Shown here: piece by piece, positions 18,361-26,960 of the stretch
How positions within the stretch are numbered: the stretch's first letter is position 1
Layout of the letters: every line of letters begins with the position of its first letter
NCBI RefSeq assembly: GCF_001280015.1
Contig: NZ_LGDV01000214.1
Span: 1 to 45,947, forward strand
Length of the DNA: 45,947 nt
Direction: 5' to 3'
Source of the DNA: Streptomyces sp. MMG1121
GTDB lineage: Bacteria > Actinomycetota > Actinomycetes > Streptomycetales > Streptomycetaceae
Notes under the pieces: generated by a model
The model's database searches: none
Told to the model about the DNA's origin: nothing
Seen by the model: the letters and a program-made list of their open reading frames with translations, nothing else
Translations under genes and position numbers: made by a program

Positions 18361-18720
18361 ATGAGTACACGTACGTTCCGGATCACCGTCCGTGGCGCCT
18401 TCGACGGCCTCGCCGACGCACAGCGGGCCGCCCTGCAGGCCGACGCCGCCGCGCACGACGTGCTGCGCGCCGCGTTCACGCCCGAGGGCAGCCTCACCTA
18501 CGACATCGCCGCCCGCCCCGCCTTCGTCTTCCGTTTCTCCGACACCGGCGAGGAAGAGGAGGACATCCTGGAGGCGACCGAGCGGGCCGAGGAGGCGGCC
18601 AAGGCCTGGCTGACCGAGCGTGGCTACGGCTTCAAGAACCTCCGCTCCAGCGCCGAGGACCTCTCCCAGGCTCCGCTGAGCAAGCGCCAGCGGCGTGCGG
18701 CACGTTTCGACGGGGCATAA
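18361..18720 (+). CDS. DUF6204 family protein
   Basis: A 119-residue conserved streptomycete protein. It begins MSTRTFRITVRGAFDGL, then shows an acidic helix EEEEDILEATERAEEAAK and a C-terminal basic KRQRRAAR tail. The function is unknown. AAGG lies about 9 nt before the ATG. The MarR-family gene starts 24 nt downstream, and the palindrome between them suggests shared control. Confidence 0.75.
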   Translation: MSTRTFRITVRGAFDGLADAQRAALQADAAAHDVLRAAFTPEGSLTYDIAARPAFVFRFSDTGEEEEDILEATERAEEAAKAWLTERGYGFKNLRSSAEDLSQAPLSKRQRRAARFDGA

Positions 18721-18721
18721 A

Positions 18722-18735
18722 CTTGAGCACTCAAG
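18722..18735. promoter_or_regulatory. Palindrome CTTGAG-CA-CTCAAG before the marR gene
   Basis: A perfect inverted repeat (6-bp arms, 2-bp centre) begins one base after the DUF6204 stop and ends 9 nt before the MarR start codon. MarR proteins commonly bind such short palindromes near their own gene, so this is a candidate autoregulatory operator. Its AAGGA edge also supplies the ribosome binding site. Confidence 0.5.
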
Positions 18736-18744
18736 GATGTAGCA

Positions 18745-19188
18745 ATGAGTAACGCTCTCGACGCGGCCCTGCGCCTGGTCAGGGCGGAGACGACGCTCGT
18801 ACGGCGCTTCGACGCCCGGCTGAGCGGGCTGCACGGGGTCAGCCTCGCCGACTTCACCCTGCTGCTACGACTGGGGCAGGCGCCGGGCGGACGCATGCGC
18901 CGGGTCGATCTCGCCGACGCGCTGGGCCTGACCGCCTCCGGGGTCACGCGCGGGCTCGCCCCGCTGGAGCGGATCGGTCTGGTGACCCGCGAGCCGGACG
19001 CCCGGGACGCCCGCGTGGCGTACGCGTCGCTGACCGCGACGGGCCGGCGACGACTGCCCGAGATGCTCGCCACGGCCGAGGAGACGGCCGCCGAGGTGTT
19101 CCACGCCCCGGCGTGGAGCGCCGAGGACGTCGCACTGCTGTCGAGCCTGCTGACCCGGCTCGGCGGCACCGGCCTCAACGGCCGCTGA
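18745..19188 (+). CDS. MarR-family transcriptional regulator
   Basis: A 147-residue winged-helix regulator. It shows the MarR helix-turn-helix (RRVDLADALGLTASGVTR, about 52-69), the wing region LVTREPDARDARVAYASLTATGRR, and dimerisation helices at both ends. It probably binds the palindrome directly upstream. The ligand is unknown. The ATG is preceded by AAGGA with 7-nt spacing. Confidence 0.9.
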   Translation: MSNALDAALRLVRAETTLVRRFDARLSGLHGVSLADFTLLLRLGQAPGGRMRRVDLADALGLTASGVTRGLAPLERIGLVTREPDARDARVAYASLTATGRRRLPEMLATAEETAAEVFHAPAWSAEDVALLSSLLTRLGGTGLNGR

Positions 19189-19463
19189 CATCCGCCTGGT
19201 CAGGCAACGACCGGACCCGGGTCGCCGCCGCCCGTATCAGTGCGGCGGCACCCTCAACACTCCCGTCGACTCGTGCACTTCGGTCACTTCTGGCCCGAAC
19301 CCACCGTGGCACACCTCACGTTCGGATGTGACCGGACGGTGAGGGAACGATGGGCGAAGCGTGGCATGCTCATGGCTCGACACCGAGTTACCGGCCGGTT
19401 CTACCCTTGAGTAGCCCAATCGTCGGTACCTCCCTGCCACCCCCACTCCACACAGGACCGACC

Positions 19464-20945
19464 TTGCGCAGACGCATGAGGCACCGGCGTGCCCTGCTGC
19501 CCGCCTTCGCCGTGACCACCCTCCTCCTTTCCGCGGCCTGCTCCTCGCCCGCACCGCACGCCGAGCCGTCGGCGGCCGCCGGGCACGGACAGCGCCTCAC
19601 GGCCACCGACCGGCCCGCCGACGACGCGGACCACTCGCTCACCGTGGCCGCCGCTCCCGCCACCACCGCGACCGCCGCGGCGGGCCCGCCCGGTACCGGG
19701 CAGCGGGCGCACAAGACCACGCTCGCCGTCAGCTCGTACGACAGCCACACACGGCGGGCCGTACTCTCCAACAAGCCTTCCGGACACGGGAGTTCACGCC
19801 CCGCTCCCTCGTCCGTCCCCTCGTCCGCCCCCGCTCCTTCGCCCTCCGGCGCCTCTTCCGGCGTCCCGCACCGGGCCGCCGTCGGCGATGTGATCGCCAG
19901 CGCGCCCGCCCCCGGGGCGCCGCACGGGCTGCTCGCCAAGGTCACCCAGGTGCTCGGCGAGACGGAGCGCGGCACGGAGGTGCAGACGCAGCCGGCGACG
20001 CTCAACGCGCTGCTCGGCGGCGACACGGCGAAGGGTGCCGTGCCGGTCGACCCGTCGTCGTTCGCCGTCGACAAGCTGCTGCCCGATGTGAAGGTGTCCT
20101 GGGCGAAGGCCGGTGACGTCCGCGTCGGCCCCAAGGGCGCGACCGTGCCGCTCGGCAGCCTGCGGCTCGACGTGCACGCCGAGGTGCCGACGGCCAAGGA
20201 CGCCCCGGCCTCGGCCGGCGCCTCGGTGCGCGGCTTCGTCCAGGTCGCCCCGCGGGTCGACTTCGCCTACGGCGGCACCGGCGCCGACGCGGCGCCCGGC
20301 TCGGCGTACCTCGGCGTGTCCGGCAACTGGACCTCCGGCTGGTCGGTCGGGGGCCGGGCCGCAGCGACCACCGGCACCCCGCTGCGGATCCCGTTCGCCA
20401 AGCTGCATGCCGACCCCGTCCTCCAGGTCGGCCCCGTCCCGGTCGTCGTCAACCTCGACCTGACCTGTTACGTCCAGATCAGCGGCGACGGGCGGGTCAC
20501 CGTCGACGTCGAGCAGAGCCTCAAGGGCGCCTTCACGGCGGGCGGCACCTTCGGCCCGGCCCAGGGCTGGACGCCGGTCAGCTCCTCGGACATGACGAGC
20601 ACGCCCGTACGCGCCTCCGTGAGCACCGCCGGGAGCCTGAAGACGGCACTCGGCGCCGAGGCCTCGGTCGGTCTCTACGGCACCGTCGGCGTCACCGCCG
20701 ACCTGGCCCCGTACCTGCGGGGCGAGGCCTCCGGCACGGTCTCCGGCTCCTCCGCCGGCGGCGGGGCGAAGGCCGGGGTGGCCTGGGGGGTGTACGGCGG
20801 GGTCGATCTGTCCGGGACCCTGCGTCTCCAGTTGTCCGTCTTCGGCACACCGGTCGTCCGGCGGGACATCCCGCTGGGCGCGCTGCACCACGAGTGGAAG
20901 CTGGCGGGCGGCACCCTCCGCACGACCGGGTCCAAGGCCTCCTAG
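19464..20945 (+). CDS. Secreted lipoprotein of unknown function with beta-rich C-terminal domain
   Basis: A 493-residue exported protein. The N-terminus is RRRMRHRRALLPAF, followed by a hydrophobic core and lipobox LSAAC. Ala/Ser/Pro/Thr-rich low complexity covers about residues 30-140. The remainder alternates Gly, Val, Ser and Thr in a pattern expected of beta-strands, with a single Cys in DLTCYVQIS. The TTG start at 19464 is chosen because AGGA lies 6 nt upstream; the ATG at 19476 has no site. No family recognised. Its stop codon overlaps the stop of the next, opposite gene. Confidence 0.75.
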   Translation: MRRRMRHRRALLPAFAVTTLLLSAACSSPAPHAEPSAAAGHGQRLTATDRPADDADHSLTVAAAPATTATAAAGPPGTGQRAHKTTLAVSSYDSHTRRAVLSNKPSGHGSSRPAPSSVPSSAPAPSPSGASSGVPHRAAVGDVIASAPAPGAPHGLLAKVTQVLGETERGTEVQTQPATLNALLGGDTAKGAVPVDPSSFAVDKLLPDVKVSWAKAGDVRVGPKGATVPLGSLRLDVHAEVPTAKDAPASAGASVRGFVQVAPRVDFAYGGTGADAAPGSAYLGVSGNWTSGWSVGGRAAATTGTPLRIPFAKLHADPVLQVGPVPVVVNLDLTCYVQISGDGRVTVDVEQSLKGAFTAGGTFGPAQGWTPVSSSDMTSTPVRASVSTAGSLKTALGAEASVGLYGTVGVTADLAPYLRGEASGTVSGSSAGGGAKAGVAWGVYGGVDLSGTLRLQLSVFGTPVVRRDIPLGALHHEWKLAGGTLRTTGSKAS

Positions 20946-21370
20946 GCGCCCGGGCCCGCGGCGGTCTGCCGCACCGCCGGTATCCAGCCCTGGCGGCGCA
21001 GCACGGCCGACACGTCCGGCGCCCGGTAGTGCTCCCCCTTGAGGACCTTGCCGTCGGCCCGGCGGGCGATCTGTCCGTCCGGGCCGACCTTGCTCATGTT
21101 GGCGCGGTGGATCTCGGCGATCACCTGGTCGAGGTCGATGCCGTGGACCAGAGCCGTGCCGTACGCGACGTAGACCACGTCCGCCAGTTCGTGCGCGAGC
21201 TCGTCCAGCGGGCCCTCGACCGCGACCTCGGCGACCTCCGCCGCTTCCTCGGCGAGCAGTTCCCCGCGGTGCGCGGCCAGTTCGGGGTCCACCTCCGTCG
21301 GCACACTGCGGGCGTCGAGGCCGAAGGCGTGGTGGAATTCGCGGACGAGGCCGGCGGGAGAAGTGCTCAT
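20942..21370 (-). CDS. MazG-like nucleotide pyrophosphohydrolase
   Basis: A 142-residue helical protein of the all-alpha NTP pyrophosphohydrolase superfamily. The metal-binding pattern is visible as ELLAEEAAEVAE (ExxE) and ELADVVYVAYGTA (ExxD). Such enzymes hydrolyse (d)NTPs or phosphoribosyl-ATP-like compounds; the substrate here is unknown. Its TAG stop lies within the palindromic CTAG (20942-20945) that also ends the convergent lipoprotein gene. Confidence 0.82.
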   Translation of the reverse strand: MSTSPAGLVREFHHAFGLDARSVPTEVDPELAAHRGELLAEEAAEVAEVAVEGPLDELAHELADVVYVAYGTALVHGIDLDQVIAEIHRANMSKVGPDGQIARRADGKVLKGEHYRAPDVSAVLRRQGWIPAVRQTAAGPGA

Positions 21371-21511
21371 GCGACGACTCTAACGGCGACCACTGACAGA
21401 GCCCGTGGTCTCTCCGGCGGCCACGACTGACGCGGCCCGCGCGCTCCTTCCCGCTCCCTGAGTGGCCCCGGGCCCTGTTCAGCTTCCCGCCCGGCCTGGC
21501 AGGATCGCCGC

Positions 21512-22510
21512 ATGTCGAAGGTGTTCTCCCGGCTCGGCAGACGCCGGGCGCTGCCGGTCGCGGCCGCCGGTGCCGTGACGCTCGGGCTGCTGCTGTGGTG
21601 GCTGCTGCCCCTGGGCGAGAAGCCGCCGAGCGGGACGATCGTCTTCAGCACGGGCACCTCGCGGGGCGTCTACCAGGAGTACGGCGAGCGGCTGCGCACC
21701 GAGATGGGCAAGGACATGCCCGGGCTGAAGGTGAAGCTGCTCAACAGCGCCGGCTCGCAGGAGAACGTCCAGCGGGTGGCGACCGGAAAGGCCGACTTCA
21801 CCATCGCGGCGGCCGACGCCGTGGAGACGTACGAGCTGGCCCACGGCAGCGGCGCGGGGCGGCTGCGCGGGGTGGCCCGGCTCTACGACGACTACGTGCA
21901 CCTCATCGTGCGGCGCGACTCGGACATCAGGAGCGTGGCGGACCTGCGGCACAAGCGGGTGTCGACCGGGCTGGCCGACTCCGGGGTACGGCTGATCGCC
22001 GACCGGGTGCTCAGCGCCGCCGGCATCGACCCGCGCACGGACATCACCCCGAGCGGGGACGGCATCGACACCGGACCCGAGCGGCTGCAGCAGGGCAAGA
22101 TCGACGCGTTCTTCTGGTCGGGCGGGCTGCCCACCAAGGGGCTGGTCACGCTGGCGAAGCGGTCCGCCTTCAAGTTCGTGCCGATCGACGGCGACCTCGT
22201 CACCCGGCTGCACGGCCAGGGGCAGGAGGCACGTTACTACCGGGCCACCAACATCCCCGAGTCGGCCTATCCGGCCGTACAGCAGGGCAACGAGGTGCCG
22301 ACGATCGCCGTGTCCAATCTGCTGATGACCCGCACGGACATGGATCCCCGGCTGACCGAGTGGGTGACCCGCACGGTGATCAAGAGCCGCGACGACATCG
22401 GCGCCCACGTCCACTCCGCCCAGCTGGTCGACCTGCGCACCGCGATCTACACCGACCCGCTGCCCCTCCAGGAGGGCGCCCGCCGTTACTACCGCTCGGT
22501 GAAACCCTGA
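21512..22510 (+). CDS. TAXI-family TRAP-type solute-binding protein
   Basis: A 332-residue extracytoplasmic binding protein. It has a basic N-terminus, one hydrophobic anchor (about 14-34), then the TAXI signature IVFSTGTSRGVYQEYG and ADFTIAAADAVETYE. No TRAP membrane subunits are encoded next to it, so it may work with a distant permease or as a sensor partner. It converges with gluK, and its homologues sit beside the glutamate-sensing two-component genes in related streptomycetes, hinting at a glutamate link (inference). AGGA precedes the ATG. Confidence 0.85.
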   Translation: MSKVFSRLGRRRALPVAAAGAVTLGLLLWWLLPLGEKPPSGTIVFSTGTSRGVYQEYGERLRTEMGKDMPGLKVKLLNSAGSQENVQRVATGKADFTIAAADAVETYELAHGSGAGRLRGVARLYDDYVHLIVRRDSDIRSVADLRHKRVSTGLADSGVRLIADRVLSAAGIDPRTDITPSGDGIDTGPERLQQGKIDAFFWSGGLPTKGLVTLAKRSAFKFVPIDGDLVTRLHGQGQEARYYRATNIPESAYPAVQQGNEVPTIAVSNLLMTRTDMDPRLTEWVTRTVIKSRDDIGAHVHSAQLVDLRTAIYTDPLPLQEGARRYYRSVKP

Positions 22511-22522
22511 GCGCCGCACCGT

Positions 22523-22638
22523 GAGGGCCGCGATGTGCCGTGGCCCGTCCGCGGCACCCTCGCGGCCCGCGCCCCTTCCGGGCGCCGCCGGACCGCGACG
22601 GACCTCACCGGCCCCGCTCGCCCGGGGGCATGCCCCGG
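22523..22638. terminator. Hairpins between convergent TAXI gene and gluK
   Basis: GGGCCGCG (22525-22532) pairs with CGCGGCCC (22561-22568), enclosing a second stem GTGCCG (22535-22540)/CGGCAC (22552-22557). A compact CCGGGG-GCATG-CCCCGG hairpin (22622-22638) abuts the gluK stop. Together these are likely terminators for both transcripts, without clear T-runs. Confidence 0.45.
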
Positions 22639-24042
22639 TCAGCGATCGCCGTGCCGGGGCACCGTCACCGTCACCCGCAGGCCGCGCGGCGCGTGGTGGC
22701 CGTAGTCGATCGAGCCGCCGCCCGCCGCGAGCAACGCGCGCGTGATGGACAGGCCGAGGCCCGAGCCCCTGATGTTCTGGTGGCGGCCGCTGCGCCAGAA
22801 GCGGTCGCCCACGCGCGCGAGTTCCTCGTCGGTCAGGCCGGGGCCGCTGTCGGTGACGACGACCGTGGAGCTGTCACCGTCGGCGGCGACGGCGATCTCC
22901 ACCGTGCCGCCCTCGGGGGTGAACTTCACGGCGTTGTCGATCACCGCGTCCAGGGCGCTGGACAGGGTGATCGGGTCCGCCCAGGCGGTCGTCGGCGGGC
23001 AGTCCCCGGTCAGCCGGACGCCCTGGGCGTCGGCGGCCGGTGACCAGGCGGCCAGCCGCTCCTCGGCCAGCGCACCGATGTCGGTCAGGCTCAGGTCCGC
23101 CTCGGCGTGCTCGGCCAGCGCCAGGTCCAGCAGGTCGTCCAGGACCTGTGCGAGGCGCTTGCCCTCGGTGCGGACCGAGGCGATCTCCTCGTTGCCCTCG
23201 GGGAGTTCGAGAGCGAGCAGTTCGATGCGCAGCAGCAGCGCCGAGAGCGGGTTGCGCAACTGGTGCGAGGCGTCGGCGACGAAGGCGCGCTGCTGCTCCA
23301 GCACGTCCTCGACGTTGTCCGCCATCTCGTTGAACGAGCGGGCCAGCCGTCTGAGTTCCGGCGGCCCGCCGGCGGCCGCGACCCGGGACTTCAGGCGCCC
23401 GGTGGCGATGTCGTGGGTGGTGGCGTCCAGCACCCGCACCGGCCTGAGCACCCAGCCGGTCAGCCGCAGCGCCGCGCCGACGGCCAGCAGCATCGCCGCA
23501 CTCTCGCCGGCCCCGATGAGCAGCCAGCCGCGCAGGGTCCGTGACCGCATCTGCCCGGTGGGCGAGTCGGTGACCACGACCGCCACGACGTCCCCGTCCC
23601 GGATCACCGGCGAGGCGACGATCAGCCGGCTGTGCTGCCAGGGCCACACCTGCCGCGGGTCGTGGCTGCGCCGGCTGAGCAGCGCCTCGTCGAAGGCCTC
23701 CCGAACTTCCCCCACTCGCGGTACGAACCAGTCGTCGGGGGCGTTGGCCATCGCCGAGCCGTTGCGGTAGAAGACGCCCGCGCGGATGCCGTAGACGCCG
23801 TAGTAGCTGTCGAGTTCGCTGCGCAGGGCCTCGCGGCGCTCGTCCGTGCTGGTGCGGCGGGATCCGCTGGGGCCGTCGGTGACGAACTGGGCGAGCGCGG
23901 CGAAGCGCGCCGTGTCGTCTATCCGGTCGACGACGACCTTCTGCTGCTGGGCGGCGGCCAGGCTGACGGCGAGCGGGATCCCGAGGGCGAGGAGGACGGC
24001 CGCCATCAGGACGATGAGCAGCGGCAGCAGGCGTGCGCGCAC
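22639..24042 (-). CDS. gluK: Sensor histidine kinase GluK
   Basis: Membrane sensor of the glutamate two-component system. Its 467 residues show an N-terminal transmembrane helix (about 5-30), an extracytoplasmic sensing region (about 31-155), a second helix (about 160-182), HAMP, an H-box ADASHQLRNPLSALL (about residue 245), N-box DNAVKFTP, G1 DSGPGLT and G2 GSGLGLSI. The GTG at 24042 begins 9 nt after the gluR stop, so the pair is one operon. Glutamate sensing is known for the S. coelicolor orthologue; here it is inferred from the linked gluABCD. Confidence 0.92.
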   Translation of the reverse strand: MRARLLPLLIVLMAAVLLALGIPLAVSLAAAQQQKVVVDRIDDTARFAALAQFVTDGPSGSRRTSTDERREALRSELDSYYGVYGIRAGVFYRNGSAMANAPDDWFVPRVGEVREAFDEALLSRRSHDPRQVWPWQHSRLIVASPVIRDGDVVAVVVTDSPTGQMRSRTLRGWLLIGAGESAAMLLAVGAALRLTGWVLRPVRVLDATTHDIATGRLKSRVAAAGGPPELRRLARSFNEMADNVEDVLEQQRAFVADASHQLRNPLSALLLRIELLALELPEGNEEIASVRTEGKRLAQVLDDLLDLALAEHAEADLSLTDIGALAEERLAAWSPAADAQGVRLTGDCPPTTAWADPITLSSALDAVIDNAVKFTPEGGTVEIAVAADGDSSTVVVTDSGPGLTDEELARVGDRFWRSGRHQNIRGSGLGLSITRALLAAGGGSIDYGHHAPRGLRVTVTVPRHGDR

Positions 24043-24051
24043 CCGGCCCCG

Positions 24052-24738
24052 CTAGGCGGCCGGCGCGACGAGCCGGTAGCCGACGCCGCGTACGGTCTCG
24101 ATCAGCGCGGGCATGCGCAGTTTGGCGCGCAGGGAGGCGACGTGCACCTCCAGGGTGCGGCCGGTGCCTTCCCAACTGGTGCGCCAGACCTCGCTGATGA
24201 TCTGTTCCCGGCGGAAGACGACGCCCGGGCGCTGCGCGAGCAGGGCGAGCAGGTCGAACTCCTTGCGGGTCAGTTGGACAACCGATCCGGCGACGGTGAC
24301 CTGCCGGGTGGGCAGTTCGATGCGCACGGGGCCGAGCAGCAGGAAGCCGTCACCGCCGGGTCCCGCGTCCTCGTGGGTGCTGCGCCGGCTGACGGCATGG
24401 ATACGGGCGAGCAGTTCCCCGGTGTCGTAGGGCTTCACGACGTAGTCGTCGGCGCCCAGATTGAGCCCGTGGATGCGGGAGCGGACGTCGGAACGCGCGG
24501 TGACCATGATCACCGGGGTGCCGGTGCGCTTGCGGATCTTGCCGCAGACCTCGTATCCGTCCTGGTCGGGCAGCCCGAGGTCGAGGAGGACCACACCGAA
24601 ACCGTCGCCCTCGGGGACGAGCGCCTGGAGCGCCTCCTCGCCGCTGCGCGCGTGCGTGACGTCGAAGCCGTGCCGCGCGAGTACGGCGGACAGCGCCGCG
24701 GCGACGTGGTTGTCGTCCTCGACGAGCAGCAGTCTCAT
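24052..24738 (-). CDS. gluR: OmpR-family response regulator GluR
   Basis: A 228-residue DNA-binding regulator paired with GluK. The receiver domain shows the acidic pair EDD (7-9), the phospho-acceptor Asp53 in LLDLGLPDQDGY and the conserved Lys in VVKPYDTGEL. A winged-helix output domain follows (about 130-225, ending VRGVGYRLVAPAA). The ATG at 24738 (MRLLLVEDD) has GGAGGGGG upstream; a longer frame to 24846 lacks support. The gene is divergent from gluABCD, its expected target. Confidence 0.93.
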   Translation of the reverse strand: MRLLLVEDDNHVAAALSAVLARHGFDVTHARSGEEALQALVPEGDGFGVVLLDLGLPDQDGYEVCGKIRKRTGTPVIMVTARSDVRSRIHGLNLGADDYVVKPYDTGELLARIHAVSRRSTHEDAGPGGDGFLLLGPVRIELPTRQVTVAGSVVQLTRKEFDLLALLAQRPGVVFRREQIISEVWRTSWEGTGRTLEVHVASLRAKLRMPALIETVRGVGYRLVAPAA

Positions 24739-24942
24739 CCCGGCCCCCTCCGGTTCAGCGGTCGTACGGTGTGGGTTCTCGTGCGTCTTGTAGCCCACGC
24801 GCGCGTGCACCATGGCAGTGACGCCGATGGAGAAGGACGGCGTCAAGAGGGTTCCGGTTGCCCGTCGCTTCCGTTATCCGGCCGATACGCGCGCGGGTGG
24901 TACGAACTACGACACGTGTCCGACTGCTACCGGATCGTGATG

Positions 24943-24960
24943 CTCAGATCTCCCTCAGAT
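24943..24960. promoter_or_regulatory. Direct repeats CTCAGAT spaced 11 bp upstream of gluA
   Basis: CTCAGAT occurs at 24943-24949 and 24954-24960, a period of 11 bp, about one helical turn. OmpR-family regulators typically bind such direct repeats. The position between divergent gluR and gluA makes this a candidate GluR site; this is an inference. Confidence 0.4.
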
Positions 24961-24991
24961 GTGATGACGCAGGTCACAGTGGCTCATTACT

Positions 24992-25013
24992 GTCCTCCGA
25001 AACCGAGGAGGAC
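24992..25013 (+). promoter_or_regulatory. 5' UTR hairpin before gluA
   Basis: GTCCTCC (24992-24998) and GGAGGAC (25007-25013) form a perfect 7-bp stem with an 8-nt loop. It holds a consensus Shine-Dalgarno-like GGAGGA in paired form about 15 nt before the gluA ATG. It could stabilise the mRNA end or modulate translation. Confidence 0.45.
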
Positions 25014-25027
25014 GGAGCCCGAGAGCG

Positions 25028-25804
25028 ATGACCGAAGTATCGGTGACCAAGGATGACGCGGTCACGTCCGACGAACTGGTCGTCCTGAAGAGCGTCAACA
25101 AGCACTTCGGCGCGTTGCACGTGCTCCAGGACATCGACCTGACGATCGCCCGCGGCGAGGTCGTCGTGGTCATCGGGCCCTCCGGGTCCGGCAAGTCGAC
25201 GCTGTGCCGCACGATCAACCGCCTGGAGACGATCGACTCGGGCACCATCACGATCGACGACAAGCCCCTGCCCCAGGAGGGCAAGGAGCTGGCCCGGCTG
25301 CGCGCCGACGTCGGGATGGTCTTCCAGTCCTTCAACCTCTTCGCGCACAAGACCGTGCTCGAGAACGTGATGCTGGGCCAGCTCAAGGTCCGCAGGACGG
25401 AGAAGAAGCAGGCCGAGGAGAAGGCCCGGGCGCTGCTCGACCGGGTCGGGGTGGGCACCCAGGCCGACAAGTACCCCGCCCAGCTGTCCGGTGGCCAGCA
25501 GCAGCGCGTCGCGATCGCGCGGGCGCTGGCGATGGGCCCGAAGGTCATGCTCTTCGACGAGCCGACCTCCGCCCTCGACCCCGAGATGATCAACGAGGTC
25601 CTCGAGGTCATGCAGCAGCTCGCCCGTGAGGGCATGACGATGATCGTCGTCACCCACGAGATGGGGTTCGCGCGTTCGGCTGCGAACCGGGTGGTCTTCA
25701 TGGCCGACGGCCGGATCGTCGAACAGGCCGCGCCCGACCAGTTCTTCAGCAATCCGCGCAGCGACCGGGCCAGGGAGTTCCTGTCGAAGATCCTGCATCA
25801 CTGA
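25028..25804 (+). CDS. gluA: Glutamate ABC transporter ATP-binding protein GluA
   Basis: ATPase of a polar amino acid importer; it energises the GluC/GluD permeases with GluB as binding protein. Its 258 residues carry Walker A GPSGSGKST (about 46-54), the Q-loop FQSFNLFAHKT, signature LSGGQQQR, Walker B VMLFDEPTSALD and the switch His in VTHE. First gene of gluABCD. The ATG at 25028 is preceded by GAGAG, with the hairpin at 24992-25013 upstream. Specificity for glutamate rests on synteny with the characterised system. Confidence 0.95.
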   Translation: MTEVSVTKDDAVTSDELVVLKSVNKHFGALHVLQDIDLTIARGEVVVVIGPSGSGKSTLCRTINRLETIDSGTITIDDKPLPQEGKELARLRADVGMVFQSFNLFAHKTVLENVMLGQLKVRRTEKKQAEEKARALLDRVGVGTQADKYPAQLSGGQQQRVAIARALAMGPKVMLFDEPTSALDPEMINEVLEVMQQLAREGMTMIVVTHEMGFARSAANRVVFMADGRIVEQAAPDQFFSNPRSDRAREFLSKILHH

Positions 25805-25878
25805 CTGCCGCCGGCGCCCGTTCCCACGGGCCCCCGTCCCGCGCAACGCCGCACCTGCCGACTCGAAGGATGTCCAGC

Positions 25879-26796
25879 ATGAAGCTCCGCAAGTCCGCCT
25901 CCGCAGCGCTCCTCACCACCCTGGCCCTGACCGTGACGGCCTGCGGCGGCTCGTCCGGCAACGCCGGTGACCAGCCCGCCGGGGAGAGCTCCGGGGCGAA
26001 CGCGCCGAAGCTGCCCACGTACGCCGTGGCCGCCGGCGTGAAGATCGACTCTCCCACGCTGAAGAAGGCCCAGCAGGCCGGCAAGCTCGTCATCGGCGCC
26101 AAGAACGACCAGCCGTACCTCGGCTTCGAGGACACCACCGGCAAGCGGTCCGGCTTCGACATCGAGATCGCCAAGATGGTCGCCGCCGACCTCGGCTTCA
26201 AGCCCGACCAGATCGAGTTCAAGACCGTGGACTCCAACGTCCGTGAGACCACCATCTCCAAGGGCGAGGTCGACCTCTACGTCGGCACGTACACGATCAA
26301 CGACGAGCGCAAGAAGCAGGTCGGTTTCGCGGGACCGTACTTCATGGCCGGCGCGGACCTGCTCGTACGCCAGGGCGAGAAGGGCATCACCGGGCCGGGC
26401 TCGCTCAAGGGCAAGACGGTCTGCTCCATCAAGGGTTCCACTCCGCTTCAGGAGATCAAGAAGCCCAAGTACGGTGCGAAGACCATCGAGCTGTCGAAGT
26501 ACTCCGAGTGTGTACAGCAGTTGCTGAACAACGAGGTCGACGCCGTCACGACCGACGACGCGATCCTCAAGGGCTATGCCGCGCAGCGCCCCAAGCTGCT
26601 CCGGGTGGTCGGTCAGCCGTTCACCAAGGAGCCGTACGGCGTGGGCATGAACAAGGACGACAAGGCGCTGCGTGACGCCGTCAACGCCGCGCTGGAGAAG
26701 CACGAGAAGAACGGCGACTACAAGAAGGCGTACGACGCGACGCTCGGCCTGTCCGGCTCCCCGTACGCGGAGCCGCCGGCCGTCAGCCGCTACTGA
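25879..26796 (+). CDS. gluB: Glutamate-binding lipoprotein GluB
   Basis: Extracytoplasmic solute-binding protein (SBP family 3) for glutamate. The signal peptide MKLRKSASAALLTTLALTV ends at the lipobox TAC (Cys about 22). Typical motifs are SGFDIEIAKMVA, the ligand-contact stretch and VCSIKGSTPLQEI. It is 305 residues long. The second ATG (25879) is chosen because AAGGA sits 8 nt upstream and overlaps the first ATG (25870). A strong hairpin follows the gene, which would favour higher GluB levels. Confidence 0.95.
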   Translation: MKLRKSASAALLTTLALTVTACGGSSGNAGDQPAGESSGANAPKLPTYAVAAGVKIDSPTLKKAQQAGKLVIGAKNDQPYLGFEDTTGKRSGFDIEIAKMVAADLGFKPDQIEFKTVDSNVRETTISKGEVDLYVGTYTINDERKKQVGFAGPYFMAGADLLVRQGEKGITGPGSLKGKTVCSIKGSTPLQEIKKPKYGAKTIELSKYSECVQQLLNNEVDAVTTDDAILKGYAAQRPKLLRVVGQPFTKEPYGVGMNKDDKALRDAVNAALEKHEKNGDYKKAYDATLGLSGSPYAEPPAVSRY

Positions 26797-26833
26797 CGCG
26801 CTGCTGAGACGTCGCCCTCGCGGCGTCGAGTGA

Positions 26834-26879
26834 GCCGGCCGGTGCCGACCCTGTGCCCTGCGGGTCGGCGCCGGCCGGC
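26834..26879 (+). promoter_or_regulatory. Intercistronic stem-loop between gluB and gluC
   Basis: An 18-bp stem (26834-26851 with 26862-26879; one G-U pair) has a 10-nt loop. It lies 37 nt after the gluB stop and 80 nt before gluC. The position suggests partial termination or 3'-end protection of gluAB mRNA, raising binding protein relative to permease. Confidence 0.65.
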
Positions 26880-26960
26880 CGGCCCGTCCCGGCGACGCCG
26901 TCCGGCGCATCGTCCCCGACGCGGCCTGCCCTGCCCGTACACCGCCACGAGGACCTCCCC

